DNA of 64,000 nt from Pigmentiphaga litoralis (lineage in GTDB: Bacteria; Pseudomonadota; Gammaproteobacteria; Burkholderiales; Burkholderiaceae_B). Position 1 is the first letter of the stretch; each line of letters begins with the position of its first letter. The stretch is taken from positions 3,951,771 through 4,015,770 of the forward strand of contig NZ_BMXQ01000001.1 of NCBI RefSeq assembly GCF_014651835.1, in the 5' to 3' direction. The position numbers were made by a program, and so were the translations under genes. Positions 24,628 through 35,123 of the stretch are shown one piece after another. The notes under the pieces are model-generated. The model worked only from the letters and a program-made list of their open reading frames with translations. It searched no databases and was not told the DNA's origin.

Positions 24628-25371
24628 TTACTCAGGCCGCTGGCCGACGCTGATCTCGGCCTTGGCCAATTCGCCTTCGAGCCACGGCGGGGTGAGCGCA
24701 CCGGCGGCGATGGCGTCCATGCGGGCTTGTTCGCGTTCGAACTTGGCGCGGGCCTTGGCCAGCAGCTCGCCCTTGCGTGCGGCGGGCAGCACGGCCACGC
24801 CGTCGGCATCGCCAAAGATCCAGTCGCCGGGCGCCACGGGGGCACCCGCGCAGACCACGGCGTGCAGCACCGCGCCGTCCCCTTTCTTGGTCGGCCCGGC
24901 AGGGTGCGAGGCGGCTGCAAATACCGGCAGGCCCAGCTTCTTTAATTCCAGTTGGTCGCGAATGGCGCCGTCGACGATCACACCGGCAAACCCGGTGGCT
25001 TTGGCCTGCGTGCACATGATCCCGCCCATCAACGCGCGTTCCGTGTAGCCCTGGCCGTCGACGATCAGCACGTCACCAGGACGCCCCAAGGTAAGAGCCA
25101 GGTGAATGGCCAGGTTGTCGCCTGGCGGGACGGACACCGTCAAGGCCGGGCCGTACACGCGGCTTTCGGCATCGACGGGGTGGATCCGGCTTGCCATGGC
25201 GAAGGCGCCGACGTCTGCAAGCAGGGTCGAGGTCAGCCAGTCGAGGTCGGCCAGGGGAAGGTCGGTCAGCGGACGGTGGTTCTGCGAGGCGGAGGCTGAC
25301 GGAGCCGTAGCGGTGCTTGCGGTGCCCGACGTCGTGACGGCAGACGAGGCGGGTGCTGATGGGGAGGTCAT
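24628..25371 (-). CDS. RraA-family aldolase-like protein
   Basis: The 247-residue protein has a 30-residue Ser/Thr/Ala-rich N-terminal segment, then the RraA/HMG-CHA aldolase fold. ERALMGGIMCTQAKATGFAGVIVDGAIRD is the family signature, with the metal-binding RD pair, followed by a GDWIFGDADGVAVLP region. Catabolic members are 4-hydroxy-4-methyl-2-oxoglutarate or 4-carboxy-4-hydroxy-2-oxoadipate aldolases (LigK type); RraA itself inhibits RNase E. The operon with a Bug receptor and IclR regulator favours the aldolase role. The ATG at 25371 was taken; later in-frame starts would remove the low-complexity leader. Confidence 0.78.
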   Translation of the reverse strand: MTSPSAPASSAVTTSGTASTATAPSASASQNHRPLTDLPLADLDWLTSTLLADVGAFAMASRIHPVDAESRVYGPALTVSVPPGDNLAIHLALTLGRPGDVLIVDGQGYTERALMGGIMCTQAKATGFAGVIVDGAIRDQLELKKLGLPVFAAASHPAGPTKKGDGAVLHAVVCAGAPVAPGDWIFGDADGVAVLPAARKGELLAKARAKFEREQARMDAIAAGALTPPWLEGELAKAEISVGQRPE

Positions 25372-25524
25372 GGCTAGGTGTCTCTCGTTATGTCGATTGG
25401 CTGGAACCGGGCCCCGTGATGGCGGCCAAGATCAACGGGGGAGGGTTCACTCGCTGATCGTAGTCCCACAACCGAGGCGCGGCCCATACAACGCTGTTGC
25501 AACGCAATTTACTATATACAATAG

Positions 25525-25543
25525 CGTTGTACACCGTACAACG
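25525..25543. promoter_or_regulatory. IclR-type operator palindrome
   Basis: CGTTGTACACCGTACAACG is a perfect 8-3-8 inverted repeat in the 278-bp divergent spacer between the RraA-family gene and the iclR-family gene. A second partial dyad (ACAACGCTGTTGC) lies about 45 bases to the left. Placement and symmetry suit binding by the divergent IclR regulator. Confidence 0.65.
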
Positions 25544-25581
25544 ATGTGCGTGGTTGGCCGGCAGACGCCGAAGCCTTGCTT

Positions 25582-25623
25582 TCGAGCCCAACGTCGAGCC
25601 CAACGTCGAGCCCAACCTCGAGC
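25582..25623. repeat. 12-nt tandem repeat, 3.5 copies
   Basis: The unit TCGAGCCCAACG is repeated at 25582, 25594 and 25606 (last base changed in the third copy), with a partial fourth at 25618. It lies in the leader just upstream of the iclR-family gene and ends 26 bases before its ATG. Confidence 0.9.
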
Positions 25624-25649
25624 ACACCTGAAAGGACCCCTGAACCACC

Positions 25650-26363
25650 ATGAGCAACGACGGCGTCACCGCAGTGGAACGGGCCCTGGCCGTGCTGGAC
25701 TGCTTCAAGCTTGGCGCGGACCGGCTGAGCCTGGCGGACCTGTCGGCGCGCCTTCCCCTGCACAAGACCACCATCTTCCGGTTGCTGAACTCGCTGGTGC
25801 GCATGCGTTATGTCGTGCGTCACGATGACGGGCGCTACGCCCTCGGGCCGCGTGTGCTGTATCTGGGAAGGGTGTACGAGCGCAGCTTTCGCCTGGGCGA
25901 CCTGGTGCTGCCGGCGTTGAAAGCGCTGTCGAAGGAAAGCGGGGAAACCGCGTCGTATTACGTGCCGAGCGAAGGGCAGCGCCTGTGTCTGTTCCGTTTG
26001 CAGCCGACCGAAGGCGTGCACGATCAACTGGTTGCCGGCAGCCTGCTGGATATCGACGACAGTGCGACCGGCCAGATCTTTCACGTGTGGGTGCGAGGCG
26101 ACCGGCGCATGGCGACGCCGGACGAGTTGCCGACGCATTCGAGCGGGCTGTACAACCCGTTCACGACGTCATGGTCGGTGCCGGTGTTTGGCGATCAGGA
26201 CCAGTTTGTCGGTGCGCTGACGTTGACGGGGCTGGCGCCGCGGGTGGAACCCGAAGCCGGCCGTCACGGCGCCAGCCTGATGAAACACGGAAGGGCGTTG
26301 TCGGCGGCGCTGGGCGCGTCAGCGTCGTGGTGCGACACGATCTACGGGCCGGAAGGGGCGTAG
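25650..26363 (+). CDS. IclR-family transcriptional regulator
   Basis: The 237-residue regulator has an N-terminal winged HTH (TAVERALAVLDCFKLG, LSLADLSARLPLHKTTIFRLLNSL) and a C-terminal GAF-like IclR effector domain (FGDQDQFVGALTLTGL). It is transcribed away from the RraA/Bug operon with the palindrome at 25525-25543 between them, so it most likely controls that operon and itself. The effector is unknown. Confidence 0.9.
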   Translation: MSNDGVTAVERALAVLDCFKLGADRLSLADLSARLPLHKTTIFRLLNSLVRMRYVVRHDDGRYALGPRVLYLGRVYERSFRLGDLVLPALKALSKESGETASYYVPSEGQRLCLFRLQPTEGVHDQLVAGSLLDIDDSATGQIFHVWVRGDRRMATPDELPTHSSGLYNPFTTSWSVPVFGDQDQFVGALTLTGLAPRVEPEAGRHGASLMKHGRALSAALGASASWCDTIYGPEGA

Positions 26364-26374
26364 CCGCCCCGGCA

Positions 26375-26977
26375 TCAAGCCAGCACGATCCCCGAGGGCT
26401 CCACGACCAGAATCTCGCCATTCGACAGCGGCGTTACGAGATCGGCCCGCCGAAATTCCCGCATCCACTGGGGCGACACTTCCAGGCCCCGCGCCAATGC
26501 GGTCTTGTACGCATGGAAGAACTGCCCATGCCCGACCACGACGACAAACCCGGTCTGTTGCAGCAGCCGTTCATGGAACGCCTGCAAACGCCGCGCAAAG
26601 TGGGCGAAGGACTCGGCATCGTCGCCGTCGACATAATCGGGATTCTCGCGCTGCCAGTAAGCGCTTGCCATCGGGCGGCGGCCGGCGACGTTCAGGCCGT
26701 GCACCTTGGCATGCGACAGGTACGTGAATTCCTGGATCGGCCAGGTTTCCTGCGGCACGTCGGGCCAGCGCGCGATGATCGGCGCGGCGGTTTCAATGGC
26801 CCGCTGCATGGGCGACACGATCAGCAGATCGGGCCGCGTCACCACCTTTGCTGCAGTGCGTTCGGCCTGCTCCCGCCCCCGCGCCGTCAACGGGCTGGCT
26901 GACGCATTGCGCGTCATCAGCCCGGCGTTGGCGGTGCTTTCGCCGTGCCGGATCAACCAGACGGGGGACGGAGGCAT
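26375..26977 (-). CDS. Histidine phosphatase family protein
   Basis: The 200-residue branch-1 histidine phosphatase (phosphoglycerate-mutase-like) has VWLIRHGESTAN with the catalytic His near residue 11, SPMQRAIETA, and VVVVGHGQFFHAY with the second catalytic His. It starts two bases after the gatB stop and is co-directional, so it is probably transcribed with gatCAB. The natural substrate cannot be inferred from the sequence. Confidence 0.87.
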   Translation of the reverse strand: MPPSPVWLIRHGESTANAGLMTRNASASPLTARGREQAERTAAKVVTRPDLLIVSPMQRAIETAAPIIARWPDVPQETWPIQEFTYLSHAKVHGLNVAGRRPMASAYWQRENPDYVDGDDAESFAHFARRLQAFHERLLQQTGFVVVVGHGQFFHAYKTALARGLEVSPQWMREFRRADLVTPLSNGEILVVEPSGIVLA

Positions 26978-26979
26978 GC

Positions 26980-28443
26980 TCAGGCCAGTTTCTGCTTCAA
27001 CACTTCGTTGACCTGGGTCGGGTTCGCCTTGCCCTTGGCTGCCTTCATGATCTGGCCGACCAGCGAGTTGAACGCCTTTTCCTTGCCCGCGCGGTATTCG
27101 GCAACGATGGCGGGATTGGCTGCCAGCACGTCGTCGATCATCTTGCCGATCGCGCCGGTGTCGCTGATCTGCTTCAGGCCGCGCGCGTCGATGATCGCGT
27201 CGGCATCCCCGCCGTTTTCCCCTGCCCAGATCGCGCTGAACACTTCGCGGGCGATCTTGTTCGAGATGGTGCCGTCGGCGATCCGGGTGATCAGCTTGGC
27301 CAGTTGCGCCGGGGTGACGGGGCTGTCGGCCACGTCGCGTTCCTCGCGGTTCAGGGCAGCCGCCAGCTCTCCCATCACCCAGTTGGCCGCCAGCTTGGCC
27401 TGGCCGGCCGGCAAGGCCTGCGCGACGGATTCGAAATAGGTGGCCGTGGCGCGCGACACGGTCAGCTGCGCGGCGTCGTATGGCGTCAGGCCGTAGTCGG
27501 CTTCGAAGCGGGCTCGTTTGGCGGCCGGCAGCTCGGGCATCTCGGCCCGCACGCGGTCGATCCAGTCCTGGCCAATCACCAGCGGGGGCAGGTCGGGGTC
27601 CGGGAAATAGCGATAGTCGTGCGCGTCTTCTTTCGATCGCATGCTGCGCGTTTCGTCGCGATCGGGGTCATACAGCCGGGTTTCCTGCACCACCGTGCCG
27701 CCGTCTTCGATCAGCTCGATCTGGCGGCGGATTTCATACTGGATTGCGCGTTCCAGGAAACGGAAGGAATTGACGTTCTTGACCTCGGTACGGGTGCCGA
27801 ATTCCTTCTGGCCGACCGGCCGCACCGACACGTTCGCGTCGATCCGGAATGAGCCTTCCTGCATGTTGCCGTCGCAGATGCCCAGCCACACGACCAGCCC
27901 GTGCAGCGCCTTGGCATAGGCCACGGCTTCGTCGGCCGACCGCATCTCGGGTTCGGTGACGACTTCCAGCAGCGGGGTGCCCGCGCGGTTCAGATCGATG
28001 CCCGTGGACTTTTCGCCATGGGGGCCCGCAAAGTCGTCATGCAGCGACTTGCCTGCATCTTCTTCCAGGTGGGCACGCGTCAGGTTGATCGTCTTTTCGA
28101 TCTCGCCAACAAAGAAGCTCAGCTTGCCGCCCTGGACGACCGGGATCTCGAACTGCGTGATCTGGTAGTTCTTGGGAAGGTCGGGATAGAAGTAGTTCTT
28201 GCGCGCAAAGATCGACCGCGTCGGGATCGTCGACCCCAGGGCCAGGCCAAGCGCGATCGCCCGGTCGACCGCGCCGCGGTTCATCACGGGCAGGGTGCCA
28301 GGCAGCGCCAGGTCGACCGCGTTGGCCTGGGTGTTGGGCGCGGCGCCGAACCGGGTGCTGCTGCCCGAAAAAATCTTGGACGACGTGGACAACTGCACGT
28401 GCGTTTCGAGACCGATGACGACTTCCCAGGACTGGCCAGACAT
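26980..28443 (-). CDS. gatB: Aspartyl/glutamyl-tRNA(Asn/Gln) amidotransferase subunit B
   Basis: The 487-residue subunit has [22 protein letters not shown] at the N-terminus, the cradle-domain [14 protein letters not shown]-type motif ([18 protein letters not shown]) and a C-terminal YqeY-like tail ([20 protein letters not shown]). With GatA and GatC it amidates Glu-tRNA(Gln) and/or Asp-tRNA(Asn). The ATG at 28443 was chosen over a TTG twelve codons upstream because the conserved region starts there. Confidence 0.95.
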   Translation of the reverse strand: MSGQSWEVVIGLETHVQLSTSSKIFSGSSTRFGAAPNTQANAVDLALPGTLPVMNRGAVDRAIALGLALGSTIPTRSIFARKNYFYPDLPKNYQITQFEIPVVQGGKLSFFVGEIEKTINLTRAHLEEDAGKSLHDDFAGPHGEKSTGIDLNRAGTPLLEVVTEPEMRSADEAVAYAKALHGLVVWLGICDGNMQEGSFRIDANVSVRPVGQKEFGTRTEVKNVNSFRFLERAIQYEIRRQIELIEDGGTVVQETRLYDPDRDETRSMRSKEDAHDYRYFPDPDLPPLVIGQDWIDRVRAEMPELPAAKRARFEADYGLTPYDAAQLTVSRATATYFESVAQALPAGQAKLAANWVMGELAAALNREERDVADSPVTPAQLAKLITRIADGTISNKIAREVFSAIWAGENGGDADAIIDARGLKQISDTGAIGKMIDDVLAANPAIVAEYRAGKEKAFNSLVGQIMKAAKGKANPTQVNEVLKQKLA

Positions 28444-28540
28444 TCGATGAACCTGTGTGTAAGTAGGGGCGCCAGACAAACCAGCGCGCCCAGGTAGAGC
28501 ATATCGGGGCGCCGCCTGGATTTACCAGACGGCCCGGGCA

Positions 28541-30079
28541 CTAAACCGTTGCCGGACGACGCGTGTGCCAGTCGGTGACCTGCTGGAATGCGTCGGCGAT
28601 GCCCAGCAGGCGGCCTTCGTCGAAATAATTGCCGATGATCTGCAGGCCCACCGGGCGCTGCGCATGGGCCGCGCCCTGACCGAAGCCGCAAGGGATGGAC
28701 ACCCCCGGCAGGCCGGCCAGGTTCAGGCTCAACGTGAAGATGTCGGCCAGGTACATGGCGGTGGGGTCGTTGGACTTTTCGCCCAGGTTCCACGCGACCG
28801 ACGGCGCCACCGGTCCGACGATCACGTCGCACTGGCTGCCCAGCGCCTTCTGAAAGTCGTCGGCGATCAGGCGGCGCAGCTTCTGCGCCTGCAGGTAATA
28901 CGCATCGTAGTAACCGTGGGACAGCACGTAGGTGCCCAGCAGGATACGGCGCTGCACTTCGGGGCCGAAGCCTTCGGCGCGCGAGCGGCTGGTCATCTCG
29001 GCCAGGCCGGTGTACTGGTCGGCACGGTGGCCGTAGCGCACGCCGTCGTACCGCGACAGATTGCTCGACGCTTCGGCCGGCGCAATCACGTAATAGGCCG
29101 GGATCGACAGTTCGGTGCGGGGCAGCGAGATATCCACCCGCACGGCGCCCAGCGCTTCAAGCTGCTGCAGCGCCGTGTCGACCGCCATGGCCACATCGGC
29201 CGCCAAGCCGCTGCCAAAGAATTCACGCGGGATGCCGATCCGCAGACCCTGCAGCGGCGTGTCGCCCTTGGCCTTGGCCTGGGCAACAAACGCGTCGAAC
29301 TCGTCGCGCAGGCGGCCCGGGGCATTGGGCTTGCTGCCGCACTGTTCCAGGCTGGTCGAATCGCGCGGATCGAAGCCCATGATCGGGTCGAGCAGTTCCA
29401 CCAGGTCGCGCGCGTGGCGGGCGATCGGGCCGGCCTGGTCCAGGCTGGACCCGTAGGCGATCATGCCGTAGCGCGACACGGTGCCGTAGGTCGGCTTGAT
29501 GCCCGACACGCCGCAAAACGCGGCCGGCTGGCGGATCGAACCGCCCGTGTCGGTGGCGGTGGCGCCCACTACCAGGCCGGCGGCAACCGCGGCCGCCGAT
29601 CCGCCCGATGATCCGCCCGGCACGGCACGGGTGTCCCAGGGGTTCAGCACCGGGCCGTAGGCGGAATTTTCGTTGGACGAGCCCATCGCGAATTCATCGC
29701 AATTGAGCTTGCCAAGCGTGACCGCGCCGGCCGCGTTCAGGCGTTCGACCACGGTGGCATCGAACGGGCTGACATAGCCTTCCAGCATCTTGCTGGCGGC
29801 GGTGGTCTTCCAGCCGCGCGTCACGAACACGTCTTTGTGGGCGATCGGGATGCCGGCGAGCGAGCCCGCCGTCTGTCCGGACGCCAGCGCGGCATCGGCG
29901 GCGCGGGCCTGGGCCAGCGTCAGGTCGGCGTCGACATCCAGGAAGGCATTCAGGTCGCGGCGCGCGTCGATCGCGGCCAGGGCGCTTTGCGCCAGATCGA
30001 CTGCGGAAATGCGGCGCTCGGTCAGCGCAAGGCGCAGCGCGGCGATGCCGTCGAATTCGGTATGCAGGGGCAGGGACAT
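28541..30079 (-). CDS. gatA: Aspartyl/glutamyl-tRNA(Asn/Gln) amidotransferase subunit A
   Basis: The 512-residue amidase-signature enzyme provides ammonia from glutamine for the GatCAB complex. The catalytic Lys lies in IPIAHKDVF near residue 80, and [15 protein letters not shown] followed by [15 protein letters not shown] carries the Ser-cisSer pair. The start is ATG 30079, four bases after the gatC stop. Length and motifs are standard. Confidence 0.96.
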   Translation of the reverse strand: MSLPLHTEFDGIAALRLALTERRISAVDLAQSALAAIDARRDLNAFLDVDADLTLAQARAADAALASGQTAGSLAGIPIAHKDVFVTRGWKTTAASKMLEGYVSPFDATVVERLNAAGAVTLGKLNCDEFAMGSSNENSAYGPVLNPWDTRAVPGGSSGGSAAAVAAGLVVGATATDTGGSIRQPAAFCGVSGIKPTYGTVSRYGMIAYGSSLDQAGPIARHARDLVELLDPIMGFDPRDSTSLEQCGSKPNAPGRLRDEFDAFVAQAKAKGDTPLQGLRIGIPREFFGSGLAADVAMAVDTALQQLEALGAVRVDISLPRTELSIPAYYVIAPAEASSNLSRYDGVRYGHRADQYTGLAEMTSRSRAEGFGPEVQRRILLGTYVLSHGYYDAYYLQAQKLRRLIADDFQKALGSQCDVIVGPVAPSVAWNLGEKSNDPTAMYLADIFTLSLNLAGLPGVSIPCGFGQGAAHAQRPVGLQIIGNYFDEGRLLGIADAFQQVTDWHTRRPATV

Positions 30080-30082
30080 GGC

Positions 30083-30391
30083 TTACTCGATCACCTTGGG
30101 CACGAGGAACAGGCCGTCGTCGATCGCCGGGGCGTTGGCGATCAGGCTGCTGCGGGCCTCGACACCGGACGTCTCGGTGACGGCGTCGGCGCGCAGGCGC
30201 AGCACGACGTCTTCGATCGCCGAGATGGGATGGGTGAGGGGCTCGACGCCCTTCGTGTCGACCGACTGGAGTTGCTCGATCAGGCCGAAGATGCCGTTGA
30301 GGTCGTTCAGGACTTGCGGACGCTGGTCAGCCGCCAGATCCAGTCGGGCCAGCCGCGCGATGCGCGTCACGTCGTTTTCGATAAGCGCCAT
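30083..30391 (-). CDS. gatC: Aspartyl/glutamyl-tRNA(Asn/Gln) amidotransferase subunit C
   Basis: This 102-residue small subunit contains IARLARLDL near the N-terminus and the belt motif GVEPLTHPISAIEDVVLR, with the ANAPAIDDGLFLVPKVIE ending typical of GatC. It heads the gatC-gatA-gatB operon. The ATG at 30391 opens on the conserved domain; open frame upstream is non-coding leader. Confidence 0.94.
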   Translation of the reverse strand: MALIENDVTRIARLARLDLAADQRPQVLNDLNGIFGLIEQLQSVDTKGVEPLTHPISAIEDVVLRLRADAVTETSGVEARSSLIANAPAIDDGLFLVPKVIE

Positions 30392-30454
30392 GGCAATAGG
30401 GGGAGGACGATGGCAATGGAGGGTCCGGAACCAGACTCTCGTCATGCTGGGTGA

Positions 30455-31645
<1,191 letters not shown>

Positions 31646-31682
31646 AGCAGTACGAACAAGCAGTCTGCCGCCGGGCCTCGGG

Positions 31683-31715
31683 TCCCGTCCTTCTGGTTCA
31701 GACAGGACGGGATTT
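31683..31715 (+). terminator. Stem-loop between mreB and mreC
   Basis: TCCCGTCCT and AGGACGGGA pair across a 12-base loop, followed by TTTCC, about 40 bases after the mreB stop. The weak T-run suggests partial termination, which would let MreB be made in excess over MreC. Confidence 0.5.
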
Positions 31716-31771
31716 CCTGAATCCCCAGGGTGCCAAGCCCTCTATTGCAGGACGCGGTACCCTCGATCTCC

Positions 31772-32653
31772 ATGCAATACAGTCCCCCCGCCTTCTTCAA
31801 GCAAGGTCCGCCCGCCTGGGTGCGGCTCGCCTTCTTTGCGTTCATTTCGATAGTGCTGCTGGTGGTCGACAGCCGCATGCGCGCGCTCGACACCCTGCGC
31901 GAAGTCGTCAGCGTGGCCGTCTACCCTTTCCAGCGGGTGATGCTGCTGCCGCGTGACGGCATCCGCCACATCGCCGAATTCTTTGAAATCAGCAGCAGCG
32001 GGCAGCAGGAAGTCGAACTGCTGCAGCGCCAGCGCATCGAAATGGCCCAGGCCACGACCCAGGCGGCCCAGCTGGCGGCCGAAAACGCCCAGCTGCGGCG
32101 CTTGCTCGGGGCCAGCGAACGGGCCCAGGTGCCAGCCGTGCTGGTGCAGGTGCTGTTCGAGGCCCGCGACCCGTTCAGCCGGCGGCTGATCGTGGACAAG
32201 GGCACCCGTGCCGGCGTCCAGGCTGGCATGCCGGTGATCGACGACGGCGGGGTGGTGGGGCAGGTGATCCGCACCACCGCGCTCAGTGCCGAAGTCGCGC
32301 TGCTGACCGACCGGGTCCAGTCGATCCCGGTGCAGGTGCTGCGCAACGGCCTGCGCGGGGTGACCAGCGGCGGCGAAACGGGCGGCCGGCTGGGCCTGCG
32401 CTTCATGGCCGCCGATGCCGACATCCAGGTTGGGGATACACTGGTCACCAGTGGCCTTGACGGGGTGTACCCCGAAGGCCTTCCCGTTGCCAAGGTGGAA
32501 ACCGTCGAGCGCGACGCCAGCTTCGGTTTTGCCCGCGTCGTCTGCAAACCGGTGGCCGGCCTCGATCGCTACCGGCATTTTCTGGTGTTGCAGTCGCTCG
32601 CTCCGGAACTCGCGGCGCCGAACAAAGACGAACCGGCAGCTCCCCCTTCCTGA
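31772..32653 (+). CDS. mreC: Rod shape-determining protein MreC
   Basis: The 293-residue bitopic protein has a cytoplasmic N-terminus (MQYSPPAFFKQGPPAW), one membrane helix (LAFFAFISIVLLVVDSRM), a coiled coil rich in Gln/Ala (about residues 65-105) and a periplasmic beta domain with LVQVLFEARDPFSRRLIVDKG and MPVIDDGGVVGQV. It links MreB to the periplasmic synthases. The ATG at 31772 was chosen; a GTG at 31730 is possible. Confidence 0.94.
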   Translation: MQYSPPAFFKQGPPAWVRLAFFAFISIVLLVVDSRMRALDTLREVVSVAVYPFQRVMLLPRDGIRHIAEFFEISSSGQQEVELLQRQRIEMAQATTQAAQLAAENAQLRRLLGASERAQVPAVLVQVLFEARDPFSRRLIVDKGTRAGVQAGMPVIDDGGVVGQVIRTTALSAEVALLTDRVQSIPVQVLRNGLRGVTSGGETGGRLGLRFMAADADIQVGDTLVTSGLDGVYPEGLPVAKVETVERDASFGFARVVCKPVAGLDRYRHFLVLQSLAPELAAPNKDEPAAPPS

Positions 32654-32663
32654 TTGGCTTGCA

Positions 32664-33206
32664 ATGAAAGCGCCTTCTACGCTTCCGCGTCCCCGCACAC
32701 GCACTGAACACCTGCTGCTGCCGGTCCAGCCAAGCTTCATCTGGATAACCCTGTTTGTCGCATGGTTGATCAATCTGCTGCCGTGGGGCCAGGTGGGCGG
32801 GGTGCCCGACGTGCTCGCCATCTGCCTGGTGTTCTGGAGCGTGCATGAACCCCGGCGCGTGGGCATGCTGGCCGCCTTTGGCTTCGGGCTGCTGATGGAC
32901 GTGCATGGCGCGGCCCGGCTGGGTGAACACGCGCTGTCGTACACGCTGCTGTCCTTCTTTGCGATCTTGCTGCATCGTCGCCTGGCCTGGTTCTCGCCGT
33001 GGTCGCAGGCGCTGCACGTGCTGCCGCTGTTCTTCTTTTCGGAATTCGTGGTGCTGCTGCTGCGCGGTTGGCTCGATGGCGCATGGCCCGGCTGGTGGTG
33101 GGCCCTGAACTGCGTGATCGCCGCCCTGCTGTGGCCGATCGCGGGCTGGATCCTGCAGGCGCCGCAGCGTCGCCCGGTCGACCCCGATGACACCCGTCCG
33201 ATCTGA
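32664..33206 (+). CDS. mreD: Rod shape-determining protein MreD
   Basis: The 180-residue membrane protein has five to six predicted helices. It contains FWSVHEPRRVGMLAAFGFGLLMDV, typical of MreD. The ATG at 32664 lies ten bases after the mreC stop. The open frame upstream overlaps mreC and is not coding. Confidence 0.93.
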   Translation: MKAPSTLPRPRTRTEHLLLPVQPSFIWITLFVAWLINLLPWGQVGGVPDVLAICLVFWSVHEPRRVGMLAAFGFGLLMDVHGAARLGEHALSYTLLSFFAILLHRRLAWFSPWSQALHVLPLFFFSEFVVLLLRGWLDGAWPGWWWALNCVIAALLWPIAGWILQAPQRRPVDPDDTRPI

Positions 33207-33224
33207 TGGTCGGTGGCACCGTGC

Positions 33225-35123
33225 ATGACTGAACTCAAGAACACCGAACGCGATCTCCACCGCTTCCGGCTGCGCCTGCTGGTCGCGGTGGGCTTCGTGC
33301 TGATCTGCTTTGGCCTGCTGACCTGGCGCTTCTGGTACCTCCAGGTCAACAAGCATGACGACTATGCCGCGCGCGCCGAGCAGAACCGGATTTCTGTTGT
33401 TCCCGTGACACCGCATCGCGGCATCATTGTCGACCGCAACGGGGTGCTGCTGGCGCGCAATTATTCTGCGTACACACTCGAAATCACGCCGTCCAAGGCA
33501 GGCAAGCTCGATGAGACCATCGACGCGCTGGCCAAGGTGATCTCCATCGAATCGCGCGATCGCCGCCGGTTCAAGCAGCTGGTGGGCGAGTCCCGCCGCT
33601 TTGAAAGCCTGCCGCTGCGCAGCCGGCTGACCGACGAAGAAGTCGCGCGCTTTTCGGCCCAGGCGTTCCGTTTTCCGGGCGTCGAGGTCAAGGCCCGCCT
33701 GCTGCGGCAATACCCGGAAGGGGACTCCGCCGCGAACGTGGTCGGCTATATCGGCCGGATCGCCCAGCGCGACCAGTTGCGGCTGGAAGAGCAGGGCGTC
33801 AGCTCGAATTACCGCGGCACCGACCACATCGGCAAGGAAGGCATCGAAAAGTCGTACGAAGAAGTCCTGCACGGCAAGACAGGCGTCGAAGAAGTGGAAG
33901 TGACCGCCGGCGGCCGCGCGGTGCGCACCCTGTCGCGTACGCCGCCGGTCTCGGGCAAGAACCTGATCCTGTCGATCGACATCGAACTCCAGAAAGTGGC
34001 CGAAAAGGCCTTCGGCAACCGCCGGGGCGCCCTGGTGGCGATCGAACCCAAAACGGGCGACATCCTGGCGTTTGTCACGCGCCCGTCCTTCGACCCCAAC
34101 CTGTTCGTGGACGGCATCGACGTGGAAAGCTGGAAGGCGCTGAACGAATCGCCTGACCGTCCGCTGCTGAACCGGCCCCTGTACGGCACCTATCCGATCG
34201 GGTCGACCTACAAGCCCTTCATGGCGCTGGCGGGACTGGAAACCGGGACGCGTTCGGCTTACGCCACGATGTACGACCCGGGTTACTTCGAATTCGGTGG
34301 AAGGCGCTTCCGGAATGCGGGCGAAGCGCACTACGGCCACATCGACATGAAACGCGCCCTGGCCGTGTCGTCGGACACCTATTTCTACTCGCTGGCAAGC
34401 GAACTGGGCGTGGACACCATCCACGATTTCATGAAGCCCTTCGGGTTCGGGCAGATCACCGGCATCGACATCGGCGGCGAACGCACCGGCGTGCTGCCGT
34501 CGACGGCCTGGAAACGCAAGGCCTACAAGCGGCCCGAACAGCAGCGCTGGTATGCCGGCGAGACGCTGTCGGTAGGCGTGGGGCAGGGCTACAACGCCTT
34601 CACCTTGCTGCAGCTGGCGCAGGCCACCTCGGTGCTGGCCAACAACGGCATCTACATGAAGCCCCACCTGGTCAAGGCGCTGCAGGACAGCGGCACCGGC
34701 GAACAGACGCTGACGGTGAGCAAGGAAAGCTATCGGATCCCGCTCAAGCCGGCCAACATCAAGCTGGTCAAGGAAGGCATGGCCGCGGTGACCACGGTCG
34801 GCACGGCCGCCAAGTCCTTCGCCGGCGCGCCCTACCAGGCGGCGGGCAAGACCGGCACCGCGCAGGTCTACAGCCTGAAGGCGGGCGAGCGCTACAACGC
34901 CAGCCGCATCGACGAACGCCTGCGCGACCACGCGCTGTTCATGGCCTTTGCCCCCCTGGAACAACCCACCATTGCCGTGGCCTTGATCGTCGAAAACGCC
35001 GGCTGGGGTGCGTCCATCGCGGCGCCCCTGGGCCGCCAGATCTTTGATTACTGGCTGCTCGGCAAAAAGCCGGGCGAGCCGGCGCCGGCCACGCCACCCA
35101 ATCGGGGAGCCGAGGTTGATTGA
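33225..35123 (+). CDS. mrdA: Penicillin-binding protein 2
   Basis: The 632-residue class B transpeptidase of the elongasome has a short cytoplasmic tail, one membrane helix (LVAVGFVLICFGLLTW), a pedestal domain with HRGIIVDRNG, and the transpeptidase domain. The active-site STYK lies near residue 327, SSDTYFY is the second motif and AGKTGTAQ (KTG) lies near residue 541. It crosslinks lateral-wall peptidoglycan with RodA. The ATG at 33225 lies 18 bases after mreD. Confidence 0.96.
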   Translation: MTELKNTERDLHRFRLRLLVAVGFVLICFGLLTWRFWYLQVNKHDDYAARAEQNRISVVPVTPHRGIIVDRNGVLLARNYSAYTLEITPSKAGKLDETIDALAKVISIESRDRRRFKQLVGESRRFESLPLRSRLTDEEVARFSAQAFRFPGVEVKARLLRQYPEGDSAANVVGYIGRIAQRDQLRLEEQGVSSNYRGTDHIGKEGIEKSYEEVLHGKTGVEEVEVTAGGRAVRTLSRTPPVSGKNLILSIDIELQKVAEKAFGNRRGALVAIEPKTGDILAFVTRPSFDPNLFVDGIDVESWKALNESPDRPLLNRPLYGTYPIGSTYKPFMALAGLETGTRSAYATMYDPGYFEFGGRRFRNAGEAHYGHIDMKRALAVSSDTYFYSLASELGVDTIHDFMKPFGFGQITGIDIGGERTGVLPSTAWKRKAYKRPEQQRWYAGETLSVGVGQGYNAFTLLQLAQATSVLANNGIYMKPHLVKALQDSGTGEQTLTVSKESYRIPLKPANIKLVKEGMAAVTTVGTAAKSFAGAPYQAAGKTGTAQVYSLKAGERYNASRIDERLRDHALFMAFAPLEQPTIAVALIVENAGWGASIAAPLGRQIFDYWLLGKKPGEPAPATPPNRGAEVD

